Shown: piece after piece, positions 52,140 through 59,950 of the stretch
Layout: every line of letters begins with the position of its first letter
Numbering within the stretch: position 1 is the first letter of the stretch
Assembly (NCBI GenBank): GCA_965221215.1
Contig: OZ244872.1
Span: 248,001-312,000, forward strand
Direction: 5' to 3'
DNA length: 64,000 nt
DNA from: Aldehydirespirator sp965221215
GTDB lineage: Bacteria > Actinomycetota > Acidimicrobiia > Acidimicrobiales > Aldehydirespiratoraceae
The notes under the pieces: generated by a model
Databases searched by the model: none
The model's input: the letters and a program-made list of their open reading frames with translations, nothing else
Told to the model about the DNA's origin: nothing
Position numbers and translations under genes: made by a program

Positions 52140-53456
52140 ATGAAGATCAAGAAGCAGGCGGCACTCTGGCTTGCGGTGCTTGCGGCGCTCGCGCTGGTCG
52201 CCGCGGCGTGCGGCGACGACGATGACGACGCCGGCACGACGGCCGCACCGGCCACAACGGCGGCGCCCGCGGCCGATGACGAGCCGATGGCCGATGAGCC
52301 GATGGCTGATGATGAGCCGATGGCCGATGAGCCGATGGCCGATGAGCCGATGGCCGATGAGCCGATGGATGCGATGTCGATGACGCCGGGTGAGGGCACA
52401 TCGATCACCATGGCCAGGGCCAGCTGGACTACCGGGTACGTCCAGGCGCAGATCTACAAGCAGCTGCTCGAGGAGCTCGGCTATGAGGTGAGCGATCCCG
52501 ACGAGTTGGAGCTCGACCCGTCGCTGGCCTACCTGTCCATGGCTCAGGGCGACGTCGACTTCTGGGTCAACAGCTGGTATCCGGGCCATGTGACGTGGCA
52601 CCTTCCCGAGATGCCCGACGGCTCTCTGGTCGGCGATCACCTCACCATCGTCGGCAATGAGATCGCGGCCGGCGGCCTCCAGGGCATCCTTATCACCAAG
52701 TCGTTCGCCGACGAGCACGGAGTGACCCACTTCGATCAGCTCAACGACGATCCCGACATCCTGGCCGCCTTCGACGCAGCCGACCAGAACCCCGGTGACG
52801 GACTGGTGCAGGTGTACGGCTGTCCCGACAGCTGGACCTGCGACGATGTGCTCGACGCTCAGATCACCTTCTCGGGCTGGGACAACGTCAGCCAGGTCAA
52901 GGCCGGCTACGACGCCATGTTTGCCGAGGCGGTTGCCAAGGTCGAAGCGGGTGAGCCCGCCATCGTCTACACCTGGACCCCGAGCGCTTACATCACCCAG
53001 CTGCGCCCAGGCGACAACGTCTACTGGCTGGCCGTCAATGAGGTGATTGACGACTCCAACCCCAATGGTGTTGAGGGCGGCGAGGGCCTCGACCAGCGGC
53101 CCGGCCAAGCCAACATCGGTGCAGAGTCCTGCCCGGCTGCCGCCGGCGCAGACACCTGCCAGCTGGGATGGATCGCGGCCAACATCCAGGCCACGGCCAA
53201 CACCGAGTGGTTGAACGCCAACCCCTACGCGGCGGAGCTGCTGTGCGCGGTTGAGCTGTCGGTCATCGACGTGTCCCTGGCCAACGTCGAGCAGGATGCT
53301 GCCGGAGACGGCGCCACCGAGGACTTCATCGCGGGTCTCGCGGGCAACTGGATCGCCGCCAATCGCGGCGTCGTCGACGGATGGCTCGATCGGGCGCGCA
53401 ACGCCCCGATGACGCCTTCCTGCGACGGCACGGACATCCCGCTGCAACTCCAATAG
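52140..53456 (+). CDS. proX: Glycine betaine/proline/DMSP-type substrate-binding lipoprotein
   Basis: 438 aa from ATG 52140 after an AGGAGGG site. Signal peptide and lipobox (LALVAAAC, Cys near 24) anchor it to the membrane. A tether follows with tandem EPMAD repeats (residues about 43-77), then an OpuAC-type binding domain whose aromatic-rich segments (WTTGYVQAQIYKQLLEELGY, DFWVNSWYPGH, IVYTWTPSAY) would form the quaternary-amine cage. Several Cys pairs (GCPDSWTCDD, CPAAAGADTC) may make disulfides. Separated from the permease by 142 bp, so it may also have its own promoter and be made in excess. Confidence 0.92.
   Translation: MKIKKQAALWLAVLAALALVAAACGDDDDDAGTTAAPATTAAPAADDEPMADEPMADDEPMADEPMADEPMADEPMDAMSMTPGEGTSITMARASWTTGYVQAQIYKQLLEELGYEVSDPDELELDPSLAYLSMAQGDVDFWVNSWYPGHVTWHLPEMPDGSLVGDHLTIVGNEIAAGGLQGILITKSFADEHGVTHFDQLNDDPDILAAFDAADQNPGDGLVQVYGCPDSWTCDDVLDAQITFSGWDNVSQVKAGYDAMFAEAVAKVEAGEPAIVYTWTPSAYITQLRPGDNVYWLAVNEVIDDSNPNGVEGGEGLDQRPGQANIGAESCPAAAGADTCQLGWIAANIQATANTEWLNANPYAAELLCAVELSVIDVSLANVEQDAAGDGATEDFIAGLAGNWIAANRGVVDGWLDRARNAPMTPSCDGTDIPLQLQ
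52271..52370 (+). repeat. 15-bp tandem repeats encoding the ProX tether
   Basis: About six copies of GATGAGCCGATGGCC-type units (one with an extra GAT) encode EPMAD(D) repeats just after the lipobox. All units are multiples of three, so copy-number change would lengthen or shorten the tether without a frameshift. Confidence 0.8.
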
Positions 53457-53501
53457 GCGCTTAGCGTTCGGAGCCTGCACGGCTCCGACAAGACGAACCG
53501 T

Positions 53502-53529
53502 CGAGGGCGGGGCTCAGGCCCCGCCCTCG
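53502..53529 (+). terminator. Strong hairpin terminator of the transporter operon
   Basis: CGAGGGCGGGGC (53502-53513) and GCCCCGCCCTCG (53518-53529) form a perfect 12-bp GC stem with a TCAG loop. A smaller hairpin CGGAGCC/GGCTCCG (53470-53488) precedes it. No clear U-run, as is common in high-GC actinobacteria. Confidence 0.75.
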
Positions 53530-53611
53530 CCGCGCTCCTGCGGCGGCGCGGTCTCGCGGGTTGGTCTACCCGTGGGCGCGCGCAGACTGGTGAGAGTCCG
53601 TCGCGTCTCAG

Positions 53612-53648
53612 AGGTGTCATCCCGCTCTTGTTCGCTTCGCTCACGGGC
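53612..53648 (+). repeat. Dispersed intergenic repeat, copy b
   Basis: Reads GGTGTCATCCCGCTCTTGTT and on to CACGGGCC; it matches the minus strand at 36118-36154 with one indel and one substitution. Weaker similarity (CCACGGCCTCG) continues downstream in both places. Confidence 0.7.
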
Positions 53649-53760
53649 CGCCCAAACCCAGTGCCGCAGCCCACGGCCTCGTCTGTCTGGGCTGGAGTCG
53701 CTCGCCTGTTCGCTCGGCCTCTAGGTCCGCTCGGCCGCTGGCGGTGGCAGAATTCGCGTC

Positions 53761-55071
53761 GTGGGCACCGCTCGGCATCGGCCGAAGATCGGGGCGGCTC
53801 GGGTGGCGCCGCCGGAATGGCTGCTCGACCACGGCGACCGCAACATGCACGCACTGGGTCCTGGCCCCGAACTGGAGGCGGAGTGGACCGCCGCGGGGCT
53901 GCGGCTGCCCGATCGCAGTGCTGTCCGCCGCTACCGGCTGGAGCGGGTGCGGGCGCAGCTGCGGGCCGCGGGCTGCGACGCGGCTCTGCTGTACGACCCG
54001 CTCAACGTCCGCTACGCCACCGACACCACCAATATGTCGATCTGGACCATGCACAACGCGGTGCGCTACGCCTTCGTGGCTGCCGACGGCCCGGTGGTGC
54101 TGTTCGAGTTCTCCAAGGGCGAGTTCCTCGACACCCATTCCGAGGCGGTGGACGAGATCCGGCCGGGGATCTCGTACATCTACTTCTACGCCGGGGACCG
54201 GGCCGTCGAGATCGCCCAGCAGTGGGCGGGCGAGATCGCCGGGCTGCTCGACGAGCACGGCCGGGGCGACCGCCGGCTCGCCGTCGACCGGCTCGACCTG
54301 ATCGGGGTGAGGGCCCTGGAGGGCTGCGGCGTCGACCTGGTGGACGCCGACGAGCTGATGGAGGAGGCCCGAGTCGTCAAGTGCGCCGACGAGATCGCGG
54401 CCATGCGCTGCGCCGTGCATGCCTGCGAGGCCGCCATCGGTGAGATGCGGGCCGCTTTCGAGCCCGGCGCCACCGAGATGGGCCTGTGGTCGGTGCTGCA
54501 GGCCGGCAACTTCGTGCGCTACGGCGAGTGGATCGAGACCCGGCTGCTGGCTTCGGGGCCGCGCACCAACCCGTGGTATCAGGAGGCCAGCAGCCGCCGG
54601 GTGCGGGCCGGGGAGCTGATGGGGTTCGACACCGACATGGTCTGCGCCTACGGCGCCTGCGTGGACATCTCCCGCACCTGGCTGTGCGGCGACGGGCGCC
54701 CCACTCCGGCCCAGCACGACGTGTGGTCGCTGGCCGCCGAGCAGATCGAGCGCAACATCGAGCTGCACCAGCCGGGGGCCGCGGTGCGCGACATCGTGGA
54801 TCGGGCGTGGTACCCGTCGCTGGAGGACTACAACTGCTACACGGTGCTCTCACACGGCGCGGGCCTCTGCGACGAGTACCCGTCGGTGTTCACCCGCGAG
54901 CGCTGGCGGCATCAGGGCTACGACGCCGTGCTGGAGCCGGGCACGGTGATGTGCGTCGAGGCCTTTGTGGGCGCCAAGTCGGGCGGCGAGGGGGTCAAGC
55001 TCGAAGAGCAGATCCTCATAACCGACACCGGCAACGAGCGCCTCTCCACCTATCCGCTCGACCTGGTGTAG
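53761..55071 (+). CDS. dddP: M24-family DMSP lyase-like protein (DddP family)
   Basis: 436 aa, creatinase/aminopeptidase-P fold. DddP enzymes cleave dimethylsulfoniopropionate to DMS and acrylate. Candidate metal ligands are Asp290, Asp292, Asp302 (FDTDMVCAYGACVD), His365 (LSHGAGLCDEYP), Glu400 (MCVEAF) and Glu415 (GVKLEEQ), with a possible catalytic Asp371. These fall at a constant offset of five to six from the residues I recall for Ruegeria DddP, and FDTDx9D is typical of that group rather than of peptidases. The upstream NVRYATDTTNMSIWTMHN is also DddP-like. GTG 53761 is the start. Follows a betaine/DMSP-type importer. A peptidase or creatinase role is the alternative. Confidence 0.78.
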   Translation: MGTARHRPKIGAARVAPPEWLLDHGDRNMHALGPGPELEAEWTAAGLRLPDRSAVRRYRLERVRAQLRAAGCDAALLYDPLNVRYATDTTNMSIWTMHNAVRYAFVAADGPVVLFEFSKGEFLDTHSEAVDEIRPGISYIYFYAGDRAVEIAQQWAGEIAGLLDEHGRGDRRLAVDRLDLIGVRALEGCGVDLVDADELMEEARVVKCADEIAAMRCAVHACEAAIGEMRAAFEPGATEMGLWSVLQAGNFVRYGEWIETRLLASGPRTNPWYQEASSRRVRAGELMGFDTDMVCAYGACVDISRTWLCGDGRPTPAQHDVWSLAAEQIERNIELHQPGAAVRDIVDRAWYPSLEDYNCYTVLSHGAGLCDEYPSVFTRERWRHQGYDAVLEPGTVMCVEAFVGAKSGGEGVKLEEQILITDTGNERLSTYPLDLV

Positions 55072-55083
55072 ACCGGCAGCGAG

Positions 55084-55215
55084 ATGAGCGAGACAGAGCA
55101 TCCAGGAGACCACACCGAGATCACCCGACGGCTCAACGACGTGTACGGCAAGGTCGACTCGCGCCTCGATCGCGGACTGACCGCTGCTCAGTCCGAGGCC
55201 CCGCGCGAGGAGTGA
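55084..55215 (+). CDS. Small ORF resembling the C-terminus of MazE-type antitoxins
   Basis: 43 aa, ATG 55084, 12 bp after the DddP-like gene. ITRRLNDVYGKVDSRLDRGL recalls the conserved tail of certain actinobacterial MazE-like antitoxins (RRLNEVY...DSxLDP). There is no DNA-binding N-terminus and no toxin gene follows, so it is either an orphan antitoxin, a degraded remnant or a chance ORF. Confidence 0.35.
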   Translation: MSETEHPGDHTEITRRLNDVYGKVDSRLDRGLTAAQSEAPREE

Positions 55216-55283
55216 TAAACCGTGCCGGCCGTGCCACCGGTGTCGGCGCGCGGCGAGATCCGGTGGGGCTAGGTTGCCGGATC

Positions 55284-56219
55284 GTGACTGGTTCGCAGTC
55301 GGGTTGCCGGCCGAGCGTCGGCTTCGTGGGGCTGGGCACTATGGGCGGCCCGATGTGTCGGCGGCTCCTGCAGGCGGGCTACCCGGTGACCGCCTACGAC
55401 GCCGATGGCGATGCGCTGGCGGCGGCGGTGGAGGCCGGGGCTGCGGGCGCGGAGTCGGCTCGCGTCTGTGCCCGCGGCGCTGATCTGTTCATGACCTCGC
55501 TGCCCGGACCGGCACAGGTGGAGGCGGTCATGGCCGGGGCCGGCGGCGCGCTGAGTGCTCTGCGTCCGGGGTCGGTGTGGGTGGACCTCACCACCAACAG
55601 CCGGGAGCTGGTGCTGGAGTTGGCTGCGGCTGCGCCCGACGGCGCGGCGGTGGTCGACTCGCCGGTGACGGGAGCGGTTGACGGCGCTCGACGGGGTGAG
55701 CTCACCCTGTTCGTCGGCGGCGAGCCGGAGCCGGTGGCTGTGGCCCGGCGGGTGCTGGAGCATCTGGGAACTGTCGTCGAGTGCGGACCGCTCGGTGCCG
55801 GCAACGTGGTCAAGCTGGTCACCAATCAGCTGTGGTTCGCGGCGGCCGCCGCGCTGGGGGAGGGCTTCGCGGTCGGCATGGCCAACGGGGTGGAACTGCG
55901 CACGCTGTGGGAGGCCGTCTGCAACAGCGTCGGTGACAGCTTCGTCGCCCGCCACGACGCTCCCAGCATCTTCGCGGGCCACTACGACCCGTCGTTTCCC
56001 CTCGCGCTGTGCGTCAAGGACCTCGGTTTGCTGGCTGACCTCGAGTCGAGCGTGGACGCCGACCTTCCCGTCACCGCTGCAGCCCGCAGCGCCTTCGAGC
56101 GGGCCGCCGCCCGCTACGGCCTCGACGCGGGCGAGATGTGCGTCACCCGTCGCATCGAGGATGATGCTGGAATGTCCATGCGCCTGGCAGGCGACTGGAC
56201 CCCCCACTGGGAGAAGTGA
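55284..56219 (+). CDS. Beta-hydroxyacid dehydrogenase family protein (3-hydroxyisobutyrate dehydrogenase-like)
   Basis: NAD(P)-dependent dehydrogenase of 311 aa from GTG 55284. The Rossmann motif is VGFVGLGTMGGPMCRRL. DSPVTGAVDGARRGELTLFVGG matches the family substrate loop, and the catalytic Lys lies in GNVVKLVTNQLW; CVKDLGLL is also conserved. Substrates in the family include 3-hydroxyisobutyrate, 3-hydroxypropionate, tartronate semialdehyde and succinic semialdehyde. 3-hydroxypropionate would fit acrylate breakdown after DMSP cleavage, but this is inference. The stop overlaps the next ATG. Confidence 0.85.
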   Translation: MTGSQSGCRPSVGFVGLGTMGGPMCRRLLQAGYPVTAYDADGDALAAAVEAGAAGAESARVCARGADLFMTSLPGPAQVEAVMAGAGGALSALRPGSVWVDLTTNSRELVLELAAAAPDGAAVVDSPVTGAVDGARRGELTLFVGGEPEPVAVARRVLEHLGTVVECGPLGAGNVVKLVTNQLWFAAAAALGEGFAVGMANGVELRTLWEAVCNSVGDSFVARHDAPSIFAGHYDPSFPLALCVKDLGLLADLESSVDADLPVTAAARSAFERAAARYGLDAGEMCVTRRIEDDAGMSMRLAGDWTPHWEK

Positions 56220-57193
56220 TGCAGCCCACCGCTTCGACTCGATCCTCGTCGTTGAGCGATCTCCGCCAGGGCAGCGCCGAGCGCGACCCGCATCTGCGAG
56301 CGCCCCACCCAGCCGGGGCCGTGCACCAGACAGCATCTGTGGAGTTGGCGGAACTTGTCGATCTGCGGGTCTTTCCGATCCAGGATCCGGCCTGTGGCGG
56401 ATATGCCGCGGCCGTGGATGCGGCCCGAGCCGGGTTGCGCGCCGAGGGCTGCGCCGTGCTGGGCGGCTTCGTGCGGCCCGAGGCGGTGGCGAGGCTCAAC
56501 GACGAGATCGGCGAGCGCAAGCACGCCACCCACTATTCGACCCAGGTGATCAACCCCTACTTCCACACCGCGTTGAACCCCGACTATCCGGCCGACCATC
56601 CGGTCAACACCTTCATCGAGCGCTCCAGCGGCTTCATTCCGGGCGACGCCTGGGAGCGGGGCTGCGCCACCGATGTGCTGTTCAGAGCGCCGGAGGTGGC
56701 CCGGTTCATCGCCGACTGCCTGGAGATCGAGGCCCTGTACTGCTACGACGATCCGCTGGCCGGGCTCACCTCCAACATCTGCGATCCGGGCCAGCAGTTC
56801 ACCTGGCACTTCGACACCAACGACTTCGCGGTGACGGTGCTGGTGCAGCCGGCCGACGACGGTGGAATGTTCGAGTATGTGCCCCAGATCCGCTCAGCCA
56901 CCGACGAGGGCTTCGACGCCATCGCCGCGGTGCTGGCCGGCGGCCGGGAGCGGGTGCGCACCCTGGAGCTGCGGCCGGGCGACCTGCAGATCTTCCGTGG
57001 CCGCCACTCGCTGCACCGGGTCACCAGGGTGGGGGCCCGATCCCGGCCACGCCACGCCGCCATCTTCGCCTACACCCTGGAGCCGGGCGTGATCGGCCGG
57101 GTCGAGCGCACCCGCCAACTCTTCGGCCGAGTGCTCCCCGAGCACGAGAAGGCCGAGCGCCAAAGAGTCCGCTCCGACCCCCTCCTCGACTGA
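56219..57193 (+). CDS. HalD/BesD-like Fe(II)/2-oxoglutarate oxygenase, HxD type
   Basis: 324 aa; ATG 56219 overlaps the previous stop (TGATG). The core TWHFDTNDFAVTVLVQPADDGG, MFEYVPQIR, the LRPGDLQIFRGRHSLHRVT distal-His segment and the RPRHAAIFAYT Arg region follow the HalD/BesD group of amino-acid halogenases and hydroxylases. The iron triad keeps Asp (His-Phe-Asp near 197-199); halogenases replace this residue with Gly/Ala to make room for chloride, so this should hydroxylate. The substrate may be an amino acid or a betaine-like osmolyte. Confidence 0.8.
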   Translation: MQPTASTRSSSLSDLRQGSAERDPHLRAPHPAGAVHQTASVELAELVDLRVFPIQDPACGGYAAAVDAARAGLRAEGCAVLGGFVRPEAVARLNDEIGERKHATHYSTQVINPYFHTALNPDYPADHPVNTFIERSSGFIPGDAWERGCATDVLFRAPEVARFIADCLEIEALYCYDDPLAGLTSNICDPGQQFTWHFDTNDFAVTVLVQPADDGGMFEYVPQIRSATDEGFDAIAAVLAGGRERVRTLELRPGDLQIFRGRHSLHRVTRVGARSRPRHAAIFAYTLEPGVIGRVERTRQLFGRVLPEHEKAERQRVRSDPLLD

Positions 57194-57253
57194 CCCGGAT
57201 GGCGAACCAGAGACTACGTAACCTATGTCACCATTTCTATGTATGATCTGCCC

Positions 57254-57484
57254 ATGAAGGCTGTGACCATCACGATGCCTGAGAAGCTCAATGCGCAGGC
57301 GGCAGCGGAAGCGCGGCGGCTGGGGATCTCCAAGTCCGAGCTGATCCGACGGGGGCTGGCGAAGATCCTGCCCGAACAGTCCATCGAAGCGAACGATGAT
57401 CCATGGCTCGCAATGGCTAGCTTTGGTCCTGTCGGCGTGAGCGTCGAACCAGGCGAGATCGACGAGATCGTCTACGGACATTGA
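57254..57484 (+). CDS. Ribbon-helix-helix antitoxin (VapB-like)
   Basis: 76 aa from ATG 57254; ATG 57239 would add five residues. AVTITMPEKLNAQAAAEARRLGISKSELIRRGL is a clear RHH domain and the acidic tail (VEPGEIDEIVYG) is the toxin-binding part. Its stop overlaps the TTG start of the PIN toxin. Confidence 0.85.
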   Translation: MKAVTITMPEKLNAQAAAEARRLGISKSELIRRGLAKILPEQSIEANDDPWLAMASFGPVGVSVEPGEIDEIVYGH

Positions 57485-57891
57485 AGTTTGCCGACACGAG
57501 CTGGTGGGTGGCCTTGGCCTTGCCTTCAGACACGCGCCATCGCGACGCGCTGAAGATGCGCATGCTTGTCCATGGGAGTGAGCAGGTTCTCACCACGAAT
57601 CTCATCGTGGGCGAGACATGGACTCTGCTGAGGCGCAAGGCGGGCCATATGTACGCGGTCGGTTTCATCGACCGCTCAGAATTGCTTGTCTCTGAGGGCA
57701 AGCTCGTGGTGCATGCGGTCACGGGTGACGAGGAGTCGAGGGCATGGCGCTGGCTTCGTCGCCACGACGAGCGGTTCTACTCCTTCGTGGATGCCACGAG
57801 CTTCGAGGTGATGCGGGCTCGCCGGTTGCGCGAGGCCTTGGCTTTCGATAATGACTTCGCAGCGGCCGGATTCGTTGAGGTCCGGCCCTGA
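57481..57891 (+). CDS. vapC: VapC-like PIN-domain ribonuclease toxin
   Basis: 136 aa from TTG 57481. PIN acidic residues: Asp in KFADTSWWVAL, Glu in LIVGETWTLLRR, Asp in YSFVDATSFEVM and Asp in LAFDNDFAAAGF. TTGA overlap with the antitoxin stop indicates coupled translation. Converges on thpR. Confidence 0.9.
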   Translation: MKFADTSWWVALALPSDTRHRDALKMRMLVHGSEQVLTTNLIVGETWTLLRRKAGHMYAVGFIDRSELLVSEGKLVVHAVTGDEESRAWRWLRRHDERFYSFVDATSFEVMRARRLREALAFDNDFAAAGFVEVRP

Positions 57892-58291
57892 AGTCCACCG
57901 CGGTATCACTACGGCGTCACCGCAGGCCGTAGCGCTTGACGTTCGTGTAGGAGCCGGACGGCTCGGTCCTGACGAGTGCTATCTCATGGACCGCGAACGA
58001 TGCCTCCAGCGCTGGCCGGTAGCCGCTCGGAGGGCTGCCCTTGAAGCGAGCCACGGTGAGATGGCCGGTGAAGGACCGTTTCGGCGCCGGCTGGCCTATG
58101 TGTTTGGTCGCCTCGGTCACCGCTGCGGCCAGGTCGTCTAGCCCCAGGACTGGGAGCATCAGCACGCCTTGGCCCAGACGTTTGGCGCGTGGCCCCAGCG
58201 TTGCCTGGGCCGCGGCCAGGTCGGCCGCGGCCAGCGCGGCCGCAGCTTCGGCTTCGTTGCACTGGCCCAGGAACCGCAGGGTGACGTGCAG

Positions 58292-59734
58292 GGTGGCGTC
58301 TCATCGCCGGTGTAATAGCAGCAGGGGCGTAGGTTCCTTCGAGAACCTCAACTCAAGAAGGAGACCTACGCCCGTGCCTGCACGAGTATCGCCCACAGAA
58401 GCTGTCCGCGCCGAGATCGACGAGTTGTTCGGCTCGGGCCGCGACATCGCCGAGGTGCTCGAGGAGGTGATGCGCCTGTCGGCGCGGCTCGTGTTGCAGC
58501 AGGTCCTCGAGGACGAGGTCACCTCCTGGCTGGGCCGGGGCTGGAACTCCCGCGCCGGCGGCGGGCGGGCCGGGCAGCGCAACGGCTACGGCGAGGTGAC
58601 GGTCAAGACCACCGCGGGGCCCCTGGCGCTGAAGCGCCCGAAGCTGCGCAACACCACCGAGGCGTTCGCGTCGCAGTTGCTGGGCAAGGGCGTGGTGCGC
58701 AGCGAGCCGTTGGAGGCGCTGGTGATCTCGGCGTGGGTGCGGGGCCTGTCAGACCGCGACATCGAGGCCCTGTTGGCGGAGGCGCTGGGACCGGAGGCCG
58801 CCTTGTCGAGGTCCACCGCGTCGCGGATCTGCGCGCGGCTGCGCGACGAGTTCGACACGTTCCGCAGCTCAGACCTCTCCGATATCGAGCTGGATTACCT
58901 GTTCGTTGACGGCAGCCACTTCAAGATGCACGGCGGGTCGCGCGCTGAGCCGGTGCTGGTCGCCTACGGCATCACCACCCTCGGGCGGCCGGTGCTGCTG
59001 GCCGTGGAGCCCGGCGGCGACGAGTCCTATGACGCCTGGGCCGGGTTCCTCGACGACCTCGCCGAACGGGGGCTGCGGTCCCCGCTGCTGGTCGTCTCAG
59101 ACGGCGCGGCAGGCCTGATCGGCGCCGTCGAGCAGAAGATGCCGCAGTCGCTGCGCCAGCGGTGCCTCATCCACCGCGCCCGCAATGTCTTGGCCAAGGT
59201 CCCCGCCGGTCGCCGCGACGAACTCAAGGCCGCGTTCTGGGCGATCTTCGACCTCGACGACGACATCGAGCCCGGCCAGGAAGCGGTGAGCGCAGCACAA
59301 GCCGGCATCGACGGCTTCGCCCGCCGCTACCAGCGCGAGTTCCCCGCCGCCGTGCGCTGCCTGCTCGCAGACCGCCAAGCGCTCACCGCGCACCTGCGGC
59401 TCCCCGCCGCACACTGGCGCAGGATCCGCCACACCAACCTGATCGAGCGCACCTTCGGCGAGACCCGCCGACGAGTCAAAGTCATCGGCCGGCTCCCCGG
59501 CGAAACGTCCTGCCTCACACTGGTCTGGGCCGTGCTCGACCGGGCCTCAAACGGCTGGCGAGGCCTCACCTACACACCCGCCATCGCCCGAGCCCTCACC
59601 GAGCTGCGCCACCAACTCCACCAACCCGCCCACACCAACACCGACCAGCCCGACCACACCGTCACACGCGCCGCCTAACATGACCACCGGAACCTGCGCC
59701 CCAACCGCTATTACACCCAATCTGGGACGCCACC
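58292..59734 (+). mobile_element. IS256-family insertion sequence, copy 3
   Basis: Complete 1443-bp element with 28-bp imperfect inverted ends (58292-58319 and 59707-59734) and a perfect 9-bp target duplication GACGTGCAG (58283-58291 and 59735-59743). It interrupts thpR in the opposite orientation. Nearly identical to copy 2; three bases near the 3' end (59561, 59564, 59576) instead match copy 1, suggesting a short gene-conversion patch or a separate source. Confidence 0.96.
58374..59678 (+). CDS. IS256-family transposase, copy 3
   Basis: 434 aa from GTG 58374, identical in sequence to the copy 2 protein, with all DDE residues (LFVDGSHFK, VVSDGAAGL, NLIERTFGE). The leader hairpins at 58325-58373 are present. 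Intact and presumably active. Confidence 0.97.
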   Translation: MPARVSPTEAVRAEIDELFGSGRDIAEVLEEVMRLSARLVLQQVLEDEVTSWLGRGWNSRAGGGRAGQRNGYGEVTVKTTAGPLALKRPKLRNTTEAFASQLLGKGVVRSEPLEALVISAWVRGLSDRDIEALLAEALGPEAALSRSTASRICARLRDEFDTFRSSDLSDIELDYLFVDGSHFKMHGGSRAEPVLVAYGITTLGRPVLLAVEPGGDESYDAWAGFLDDLAERGLRSPLLVVSDGAAGLIGAVEQKMPQSLRQRCLIHRARNVLAKVPAGRRDELKAAFWAIFDLDDDIEPGQEAVSAAQAGIDGFARRYQREFPAAVRCLLADRQALTAHLRLPAAHWRRIRHTNLIERTFGETRRRVKVIGRLPGETSCLTLVWAVLDRASNGWRGLTYTPAIARALTELRHQLHQPAHTNTDQPDHTVTRAA

Positions 59735-59950
59735 GACGTGCAGGCGCTCCGGTGCGGTCCAGCGCAGGCCGTTCACCTCGGGCCGCGGCATGGCGACCAG
59801 GTCTCGCAGCACATCGGTGGGTGGCCAGACAGCAACGAACAGCCGCGGCATGCTCCGAGGGTACGGTCCAAGCTGAGCTGGGCGGGTTTGCTCTCTTCGC
59901 AATCTCGACATGCGGGAGATCGGCGGCCAGACTCGCGGGGTGATGTCGTT

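Larger units (their letters stand above)
53457..53760. other. 304-bp intergenic region after proX
   Basis: Contains the proX terminator hairpins (53470-53529), a dispersed repeat copy (53612-53648, also at 36118-36154) and a second shared repeat (53691-53727, also at 30982-31018). No ORF here looks real. Confidence 0.6.
57917..59851 (-). pseudogene. thpR: RNA 2',3'-cyclic phosphodiesterase (ThpR/LigT-like), split by IS copy 3
   Basis: Two pieces, 59735-59851 (N-terminal 39 aa, ATG 59851, MPRLFVAVWPP) and 57917-58282, join in frame when the IS and one 9-bp target copy are removed, giving 160 aa. The insertion falls exactly in the first catalytic motif: RLHV is upstream and TLRFLG is restored from the far side (H-V-T). 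The second motif HLTVARF is intact in the C-terminal piece. As it stands the upstream part reads into the IS and stops after GGVPDWV, so the enzyme is lost. This family hydrolyses 2',3'-cyclic phosphate RNA ends or joins 2'-5' ends in vitro. Confidence 0.9.
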
